34,282 bases of DNA, taken from NCBI GenBank assembly GCA_025352695.1, contig JANXSK010000057.1, positions 1 through 34,282 on the forward strand, written 5' to 3'. The DNA is from Ferruginibacter sp. GTDB taxonomy: Bacteria; Bacteroidota; Bacteroidia; Chitinophagales; Chitinophagaceae. The position numbers and the translations under genes are program-made. The notes beneath the pieces are model-generated. The model did no database searches. It was not told the DNA's origin and worked only from the letters and a program-made list of their open reading frames with translations. Shown here piece by piece: positions 25,472 through 31,498 of this stretch (position 1 is its first letter; each line of letters starts with the position of its first letter).

Positions 25472-26071
25472 ATGAAACGATTGTTACTCCTGTATTCCTT
25501 AACTCTTTTATCAACGGTCTCTTTTGCACAAAGTTCTAAACCAATTTTTAATGGCAAAGATTTAACCGGGTGGACAAATAACGGCACTGAAAAATGGTAC
25601 GTTGATAATAAAGAACTTGTTTGTGAAAGTGGACCTGATAAGCAATACGGATACTTATCAACCATCAAAAATTATAAAAATTTTGAACTTAGCCTACAGT
25701 TTAAACAAGAAGCCAATGGCAATAGCGGTGTTTTTATTCGGTCAACAATTGAAGGAACAAAAATTAGTGGCTGGCAGGTAGAAGTTGCTCCTGAAAATTT
25801 ACATACCGGCGGTATTTATGAATCTTATGGACGTGGTTGGTTAATACAACCTAAAGCAGAAGATGAAAAGTGGTTACAAATGGGCAAATGGAATACCATG
25901 AAGATTTTAGTAAATGGCGACGAAATTACCAGTTGGTTAAACGGCCATCAAATGGTTTACCTGAAAGATGAAAAAATTGGTAAGGGAGAAGGCTTTATTG
26001 CATTACAGATTCATGATGGAGGAGGAATAAAAGTAAAGTGGAAAAATATCCGGATCAAAGAACTTAAATAA
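25472..26071 (+). CDS. DUF1080 (3-keto-disaccharide hydrolase-type) secreted protein
   Basis: The ATG at 25472 gives 199 residues starting with a signal peptide (MKRLLLLYSL to VSFAQ). A longer ORF from 25424 adds a non-signal-like extension. The DUF1080 beta-sandwich is clear: IFNGKDLTGW, KNFELSLQFKQEANGNSGVF, SGWQVEVAPENLHTGGIYES, WNTMKILVNGDEITSWLNG, GFIALQIHDGGGIKVKWKNI. Members hydrolyse 3-keto-glycosides or act as lectin-like modules, outside the cytoplasm. It lies 85 bp upstream of a Gfo/Idh/MocA gene, so an oxidise-then-cleave sugar pathway is a sensible inference. Confidence 0.9.
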   Translation: MKRLLLLYSLTLLSTVSFAQSSKPIFNGKDLTGWTNNGTEKWYVDNKELVCESGPDKQYGYLSTIKNYKNFELSLQFKQEANGNSGVFIRSTIEGTKISGWQVEVAPENLHTGGIYESYGRGWLIQPKAEDEKWLQMGKWNTMKILVNGDEITSWLNGHQMVYLKDEKIGKGEGFIALQIHDGGGIKVKWKNIRIKELK

Positions 26072-26156
26072 AGGTAAAAACCTGTAGCAACGTATACTTA
26101 CTTTGTAAATAATAATTACATGTATTATTTAATTAACGCACAATAATTTTTTATTA

Positions 26157-27524
26157 ATGAAAAATATTTCAGAATCATCCCGCAGAAATTTTATTAAAAA
26201 ACTGGCAACAGCTTCTGCAGCTGTTGCTGTTGGTAACAGTGTATTTTCGGCAGAAAATAAAAATGCTTATTTCGAAAAACTAAAACGTACTCCCTTTAGT
26301 GCGAATGATAAAATAAATATTGCCTTAATTGGTGCAGGAGGTATGGGCACACAGGATGTGATTACTGCGTTAAAAATTCCTAATATAAAATTAGTTGCGG
26401 TATGCGATCTGTACAAGGGTCGTTTGAAAGATGCGACTACCAAATGGGGGAATGACCTGTTTTTAACCCGTAGTTACAAAGAAATTTTAAGCCGTAAAGA
26501 TGTGGATGCGGTTATTATAGCAACGCCGGATCATTGGCATCAGCAAATATCCATCGATGCCATGCGAGCAGGCAAACATGTGTATTGCGAAAAACCAATG
26601 GTACACGCAATTACAGAAGGGCCAGCAGTTATAAAAGCACAAACTGAAACAGGCAAAATTTTTCAAGTAGGTAGTCAGGGAGTTTCTTCCTTAGGAAATG
26701 AAAAAGCCAAGCAATTATTAAAAGAGGGCGCCATTGGCGAATTAAATTATGCTGAAGGATTTTGGGCTCGTAATTCACCTACAGGCGCATGGCAATATCC
26801 TATTCCGGCAGATGCATCTTTAGATACCGTAGATTGGGAAACATTTATTAGTAATACTAGTAAACGCTCCTTTGATGCTACCCGCTTTTTTAGGTGGAGA
26901 AATTACAGAGATTATGGAACCGGAATGGCTGGTGATTTATTCGTTCATCTTTTTTCAAGTTTACATTTTATCACCAACTCATTTGGTCCCAATAAAATTT
27001 ATGCCGCAGGTGGGCTGCGTTACTGGAAAGATGGACGTGAAGTGCCAGACGTTTTATTAGGCACTTTTGATTATCCTCAAAGTGCAGCCCACGCTCCTTT
27101 TAACCTTTCCTTACGCTGCAATTTTGTTGATGGCACCAGTGGTACCACTTATCTAAAATTAGTAGGCAGTGAAGGATCGATGGATGTAACCTGGGATAGC
27201 GTTACATTAAAAAGAAATAAAACGATTGAATCAGAGGATCCTTTTTACATTGAGCAAATGAAAAAAGCTGGCACGCCTGTATCAGATCGTAAAAAAATAT
27301 TAGCACCTGAAGAATATACTTTTGCTGCTGAAAAAGATTACGAAGGCGGACCATATGATCACTTTATAAACTTTTTTACCGCCATTAGAGAAGGAGGTAA
27401 AGTAACTGAAGACGCCGTATTTGCTTACAGGGCAGCAGCCCCTGCTTTATTATGCAACGATAGCTACAACCAGGATACTGCCATGTTATGGAATCCGGAA
27501 AATATGCAACAAATAAAAAAATAA
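26157..27524 (+). CDS. Gfo/Idh/MocA family oxidoreductase with Tat-type signal
   Basis: 455 residues. The N-terminus ESSRRNFIKKLATASAAVAV is a twin-arginine-type signal, so a folded, cofactor-loaded enzyme is probably exported. The Rossmann domain has INIALIGAGGMGTQDV, then DAVIIATPDHWHQQISIDAM and AGKHVYCEKPMVH, with the Lys of EKP typical of the active site. The C-terminal alpha/beta domain (about 220-450) includes GGPYDHFINFFTAIREG. It likely oxidises or reduces a sugar or glycoside with NAD(P). It forms a unit with the upstream DUF1080 gene and ends in a strong terminator. Confidence 0.94.
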   Translation: MKNISESSRRNFIKKLATASAAVAVGNSVFSAENKNAYFEKLKRTPFSANDKINIALIGAGGMGTQDVITALKIPNIKLVAVCDLYKGRLKDATTKWGNDLFLTRSYKEILSRKDVDAVIIATPDHWHQQISIDAMRAGKHVYCEKPMVHAITEGPAVIKAQTETGKIFQVGSQGVSSLGNEKAKQLLKEGAIGELNYAEGFWARNSPTGAWQYPIPADASLDTVDWETFISNTSKRSFDATRFFRWRNYRDYGTGMAGDLFVHLFSSLHFITNSFGPNKIYAAGGLRYWKDGREVPDVLLGTFDYPQSAAHAPFNLSLRCNFVDGTSGTTYLKLVGSEGSMDVTWDSVTLKRNKTIESEDPFYIEQMKKAGTPVSDRKKILAPEEYTFAAEKDYEGGPYDHFINFFTAIREGGKVTEDAVFAYRAAAPALLCNDSYNQDTAMLWNPENMQQIKK

Positions 27525-27533
27525 ATCAGTAGT

Positions 27534-27571
27534 ATACCAAATATCTTATAAAGATATTTGGTATTTTTTTT
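27534..27571 (+). terminator. Terminator of the DUF1080-Gfo/Idh/MocA unit
   Basis: ATACCAAATATCTT (27534-27547) pairs perfectly with AAGATATTTGGTAT (27551-27564) around ATA, followed by a run of T's. Confidence 0.9.
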
Positions 27572-27645
27572 GTTATCTTTTTACAAAACTATATACAAAA
27601 GCCTCTCTTTGAAAATACAATGATTAACTTTTTTTAGCTTAACTT

Positions 27646-27813
27646 TTAATTTAAAAGAGATAGCGAATTATCAACGCTTCCTCTTTTAAATAGCAATAAT
27701 TTTCTTTTGGCAAGACTTAAACTTTTATAGATATTTTTGTCAGCAATTTGTAGAACCTTGTTTTCTATACAAAAAATATCGTTATTTAACTTGGGTGTGT
27801 TGTAGTTTTTCAT
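27646..27813 (-). CDS. Possible small protein of 55 residues
   Basis: ATG at 27813 to TAA at 27646, beginning MKNYNTPKLNNDIFCIENKV. It is basic and Leu/Lys-rich toward the C-terminus (AKRKLLLFKRGS), with no signal peptide. It fills most of an otherwise empty spacer and is divergent from the 27898 gene. No homologue recognised, and in AT-rich DNA a chance ORF of this length is not rare. Confidence 0.25.
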   Translation of the reverse strand: MKNYNTPKLNNDIFCIENKVLQIADKNIYKSLSLAKRKLLLFKRGSVDNSLSLLN

Positions 27814-27846
27814 TTTATAAAAAAGTATCTAACACTTTTAAAAAAG

Positions 27847-27854
27847 TAACTTTG
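27847..27854 (+). promoter_or_regulatory. -7 box TAACTTTG
   Basis: Exact TAnnTTTG match 43 bp upstream of the coiled-coil gene start. The presumed transcript would begin near a 7-codon ORF (ATG at 27861). Confidence 0.45.
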
Positions 27855-27897
27855 AAAAAAATGGCTAGATTGTTGAAGAATATTTAAAAAAAATGAC

Positions 27898-28302
27898 TTG
27901 ACACAGATATATTTATACATAATTGTAGCTTTTATTATTGGTTTTATTTTAGCATGGATCATACGTACGATAGCAATGGAAAAAATAAAAAAAGTACTAA
28001 AAAGTACCCAAGGCTATCTGGAAAGTGAAACTCTTAAAAAAGAAACACTACAAAAGGAAAATCTTCAGGTTTATCAAATGAAACAAATAGTGGAAATTGA
28101 AAGTGTAAAAAAACTTTTAAAGGCGCAGGAAATAAATAAATTGCAGGATTCAGATATTTTATTACTACAAAAAAGCAATGAGGAAACAGAAGCTTTATTG
28201 GAGCAGGGTTTGCCAGCAATGCATACACTTAAAATGCAATTAATAGAAGCCAATAATACCATTGCAAGATTCAAAGCTCAACAGCAACTAACCAAAAAAT
28301 AG
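27898..28302 (+). CDS. Single-pass membrane protein with coiled coil
   Basis: 134 residues from a TTG start. One N-terminal transmembrane helix (YLYIIVAFIIGFILAWIIR, about 4-23) is followed by a long Lys/Glu/Leu/Gln helical region to the end, probably a cytoplasmic coiled coil. This layout resembles the N-terminal part of RmuC-like or other membrane-anchored coiled-coil proteins, but no enzymatic domain follows. An ATG at 27893 is out of frame by one base, so either TTG is used or an indel separates the ATG from the frame. Function unknown. Confidence 0.6.
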   Translation: MTQIYLYIIVAFIIGFILAWIIRTIAMEKIKKVLKSTQGYLESETLKKETLQKENLQVYQMKQIVEIESVKKLLKAQEINKLQDSDILLLQKSNEETEALLEQGLPAMHTLKMQLIEANNTIARFKAQQQLTKK

Positions 28303-28387
28303 GTTTCAAATACAGCAACAGTAATCTGCATTATTATTACTATCCATCTTATTTTACTAAACAAATATTTAGCTTTTAAATTTAAGT

Positions 28388-29221
28388 ATGCTAAAAATTT
28401 CAATAGCCATAATTGCTTTAATAATAGCTTGTTTTGTTATGCCGAAAAGCAACGCCCAAAGTAACAAAACTGCATTTAAAGTGATTGCATTTTTTACAGA
28501 AAAAAATGATCAGGCGCATATTAGTTTTGTAAAAGAAGCGAATATGTGGTTTCCTTCAATCGCGGCCAAATACCATTTTAGTTACGATACAACAAGCAAC
28601 TGGAATAATTTGAATGATACATTCTTACACAAATATCAGGTGGTACTATTTTTAGATACCCGGCCAGATGCGCCAACTCAAAGAACCAGTTTAGAAAATT
28701 ATATGGAGCATGGCGGCGCATGGATGGGTTTTCATTTTGCAGGCTTTGCACTTACCCCGTCAGATTTTAATATGGATTGGGATTGGTACTACAACAATTT
28801 TTTAGGATCCGGAGCTTATAAAAGTAATACGTGGAGACCAACTGCTGCTATATTACGCGTTGAGGACTCGGCTCATCCTTCAACAAAACATTTACCACCC
28901 ACCTTTAAATCTTCGCCCAATGAATGGTATAGGTGGCAAAATGACCTGCGTAAAAATCCTGATATCGACATATTACTTTCCATTGATGCATCCAGCTTTC
29001 CTCTTGGTACAGGGCCAAAATTAGATGAGATATGGCATAGTGGTTATTACCCTGTTGTATGGACTAATAAAAAATACAGGATGATGTACCTTAACATGGG
29101 GCACAATGATATTGATTATGAACATCATTCTGATAGCACTTTATCCTACACCTTCGATAATAAAACTCAAAATACATTAATCATTGATGGATTGCTATGG
29201 TTGGGACATAAGAAAAAGTAG
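28388..29221 (+). CDS. ThuA-like domain secreted protein
   Basis: 277 residues. A signal peptide spans 1-23 (ending SNAQ). The ThuA-like (trehalose utilisation, glutamine-amidotransferase-like fold) domain follows: FKVIAFFTEKNDQAHISFVK, YQVVLFLDTRPDAPTQRTSL, EHGGAWMGFHFAGFA, FLGSGAYKSNTWRP, DEIWHSGYYPVVWTNKKYRM, YLNMGHNDIDYEHHSD. ThuA-type proteins are linked to 3-keto-sugar metabolism, which fits the nearby DUF1080 and Gfo/Idh/MocA genes, although a terminator and another gene lie between them. Probably periplasmic; the exact substrate is unknown. Confidence 0.88.
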   Translation: MLKISIAIIALIIACFVMPKSNAQSNKTAFKVIAFFTEKNDQAHISFVKEANMWFPSIAAKYHFSYDTTSNWNNLNDTFLHKYQVVLFLDTRPDAPTQRTSLENYMEHGGAWMGFHFAGFALTPSDFNMDWDWYYNNFLGSGAYKSNTWRPTAAILRVEDSAHPSTKHLPPTFKSSPNEWYRWQNDLRKNPDIDILLSIDASSFPLGTGPKLDEIWHSGYYPVVWTNKKYRMMYLNMGHNDIDYEHHSDSTLSYTFDNKTQNTLIIDGLLWLGHKKK

Positions 29222-29284
29222 TTTTTACAGAAAATAAATAACACCAGGAAACCTTAAATTTTGGCGCAGCTATAAAAAAAATAA

Positions 29285-29313
29285 TTTTCTTTTGATAAGA
29301 AAACTATTTTTTT
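29285..29313 (+). terminator. Weak terminator after the ThuA-like gene
   Basis: TTTTCTT pairs with AAGAAAA around TTGAT, followed by CTATTTTTTT. The A/T-only stem makes it weak. Confidence 0.4.
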
Positions 29314-29359
29314 ATGGGCATACTATTTGCACATTGTATTGATATAAAAAACAAATAGT

Positions 29360-29821
29360 ATGAAAATAAAATGGATAATTACTGCGATAGCAACATTGAC
29401 AATAAGCATAAATCTGCAAGCGCAGGTTGTTTCAAAAGATTCAATCAATACTCTTAAACAACAGAAGGAAGCACTCAAAATTGGAAAAAGATTAAATGAG
29501 CGAAATTTAGAATTGGCTAAACTTGAAAACAATGTAGAAAAGAAAACCCAGAATACGCAAAATAGTGCCCAACAAGCTCAAACTTCTGCCAATATAAATG
29601 GAGATGCCGCCAACAAGTTAAGTACTGATGCAATGGACAAGTCATTAGCTAGAAAAGCAGATAAAACTGCAAGCAATGCTAAAAGTGATGCTAAAAAAGC
29701 AAGAAAAGAAGCTAAACAACTCAATGATTTACAAAATAATATTGAATCACTTAGAAAAAAAATTTCAGAGGATCAGGCTAAACTAGCTGCTCTGCCTCCT
29801 GTACCTATGCCAGGTAATTAA
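29360..29821 (+). CDS. Secreted Lys/Ala/Asn-rich coiled-coil protein
   Basis: 153 residues. A signal peptide spans 1-22 (TISINLQAQ). The mature chain is almost entirely helical and low in complexity: KLENNVEKKTQNTQNSAQQA, ARKADKTASNAKSDAKKARK, NNIESLRKKISEDQAKLAAL, then a Pro-rich end PPVPMPGN. It resembles small periplasmic coiled-coil proteins of Bacteroidota of unknown role. A weak hairpin (29285-29303) with T's separates it from the ThuA gene, so it is probably its own unit. Confidence 0.7.
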   Translation: MKIKWIITAIATLTISINLQAQVVSKDSINTLKQQKEALKIGKRLNERNLELAKLENNVEKKTQNTQNSAQQAQTSANINGDAANKLSTDAMDKSLARKADKTASNAKSDAKKARKEAKQLNDLQNNIESLRKKISEDQAKLAALPPVPMPGN

Positions 29822-29868
29822 AAATTAGTTTATTGCATTGTTAGGCTTTAAAATATAGTTGAATCACA

Positions 29869-29910
29869 ATAATAAAAAAGCAGTACTTAAATGTGCTGCA
29901 TTTTTATTAT
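29869..29910. terminator. Bidirectional terminator
   Basis: GCAGTAC pairs with GTGCTGC (one G-U pair), extended by flanking A-rich and T-rich arms. It lies between the convergent coiled-coil and SusD genes. Confidence 0.8.
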
Positions 29911-29928
29911 GTTAAACCTATTTGTTCA

Positions 29929-31488
29929 CTATTTATTCCACCACATTTTTGTAAGCAAATCATCCGGACCTTGTACCTCAAGAGCCGCTTTGTAATTAAC
30001 TGTATTTACTGATTGTTCGGAAAGCGGATAACGGGTACGACGTGGCCATGCACTGATGGCACTTGACGGACCAATAATTGTCTCTTTTGGTACACCGGTT
30101 CTTCTCCATTCAGACCAGCCTTCAAAGCCTGTGTAAAATAAAGAGAACCATTTCTGAATTCTGATTTTATATAATTTTTCACCGGTAGTTCCCATGTAGG
30201 CAACACCTGGTTGAAGGAAATAGGCAGGTGTTGGGGTAATGTCTGAAGACTTTGCAAAATAATGATCACTTGCGGGAATACCTTGGTTCAGCACATCCAA
30301 GCGGCTTCCATCATAAGCAAACTGATCATTGATACCATTTATATAATAAGTGGACGCATCAACGCCCGCAGAAATCAATCCCCGCTCTTTGGCTTCTGCC
30401 AATATAAACTGCACTTCTGCGTAGCTTAAAATAATTCCCTGAGCAGCCGTTTTTGATGCATATGCAGGATACCCCAGATAAGGCATTAAAATTGGTGACT
30501 GTTGAGATTGATAACCTGTACCTCCATTATATGTCGATTCTGTTGGACCAATACAATTGGGAACACCGCCATACTGAGGAGTTGCTGAACCATAACTTTT
30601 TTGAGTAGGCATTGCAAAAAATGCAATCCTTGGATCATTCAAATTTTTAAGATTGGTTTCAAGGGTTGTGCTTAAATGATAATCTCCGATTGGAGCATTG
30701 TGGTAGGCAGGAAACTCATTATTAAGTTCTTCTGTAAATTGTAAGGCTGCCTGATCTGCATTGGATGTAAAAAGTGGATAAGTTGAAGGGTCAGACACAA
30801 TAGTATTTATTTCAGTACCTACGTTAACTACTGTACTTGTAACGCCAGACATGCGCATCAACATTCTCAAACGAAGTCCGTTTGCAAATTGCCTCCAGCG
30901 TAAAGTGCTGCCGCCCAAAAGTATATCTCCATTTAGAGGGTCTCTTCCGGTTGTAAGAAGCTTATTTGCAACTTTTAAAGAATCCATTAAGGCATAATAA
31001 ATGGTCTCCTGTTTGTCGTATACCGGCGCAAAATTTCCGGAAAATTTTCCTTTTAAAGCCATGGTGCAAGGCATATCTCCAAAGTTATCTGTCATTACCT
31101 GAAACATCCATGATCTGAGAACCAACGCAACTCCCTGGTTGTTAAGGTCGCCTTTTTGAATGCTTAATACCCGAAGGTTCTCAACATCTTTCAATTGGTC
31201 AAATAAATTCCAAAGAAAGCCACCTTCCGTTTGGCTGGCCGTCCAGGAATCATCAAAGCCGCTGTTATATTGATTGGCATAATAATCACCCACCACACTT
31301 GCACCAAATTGAGAAATATAGGCATAATTGCGAACGGAATTTTTAATGATAGCAGGTATTAAAAGCTGCTCGTTTTGAATTTGTTGCGGGCTGTTGGGGT
31401 TTAGATTGATGGTATCGAAACGCTTGGTACAGCCGACGGAAAACAACAGCAAAATGGCCATTGATCTTATTATTAGTTTTGATTGCAT
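29929..31488 (-). CDS. SusD/RagB-family outer-membrane lipoprotein
   Basis: 519 residues. The lipoprotein signal MQSKLIIRSMAILLLFSVGC puts the lipidated Cys at residue 20. The body fits the SusD-like TPR fold of the SusD_2 type: FDTINLNPNSPQQ, FGASVVGDYYANQYNSGFDD, RSWMFQVMTDNFGDMPCTMAL, LRWRQFANGLRLRMLMRMSG, ILSYAEVQFILAEAKERGLI, and IRIQKWFSLFYTGFEGWSEW near the C-terminus. It binds the nutrient at the cell surface and caps the SusC barrel. It begins 10 bp after the SusC stop codon, so the two are one operon. The ligand (glycan, peptide or other) cannot be read from sequence. Confidence 0.95.
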   Translation of the reverse strand: MQSKLIIRSMAILLLFSVGCTKRFDTINLNPNSPQQIQNEQLLIPAIIKNSVRNYAYISQFGASVVGDYYANQYNSGFDDSWTASQTEGGFLWNLFDQLKDVENLRVLSIQKGDLNNQGVALVLRSWMFQVMTDNFGDMPCTMALKGKFSGNFAPVYDKQETIYYALMDSLKVANKLLTTGRDPLNGDILLGGSTLRWRQFANGLRLRMLMRMSGVTSTVVNVGTEINTIVSDPSTYPLFTSNADQAALQFTEELNNEFPAYHNAPIGDYHLSTTLETNLKNLNDPRIAFFAMPTQKSYGSATPQYGGVPNCIGPTESTYNGGTGYQSQQSPILMPYLGYPAYASKTAAQGIILSYAEVQFILAEAKERGLISAGVDASTYYINGINDQFAYDGSRLDVLNQGIPASDHYFAKSSDITPTPAYFLQPGVAYMGTTGEKLYKIRIQKWFSLFYTGFEGWSEWRRTGVPKETIIGPSSAISAWPRRTRYPLSEQSVNTVNYKAALEVQGPDDLLTKMWWNK

Positions 31489-31498
31489 GATTCTTTTA

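Larger units (their letters stand above)
27525..27897. other. Spacer between the Gfo/Idh/MocA and coiled-coil genes
   Basis: It contains a strong terminator, a possible 55-residue minus-strand ORF (27646-27813) and a -7 box TAACTTTG at 27847-27854. Nothing else recognised. Confidence 0.5.
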
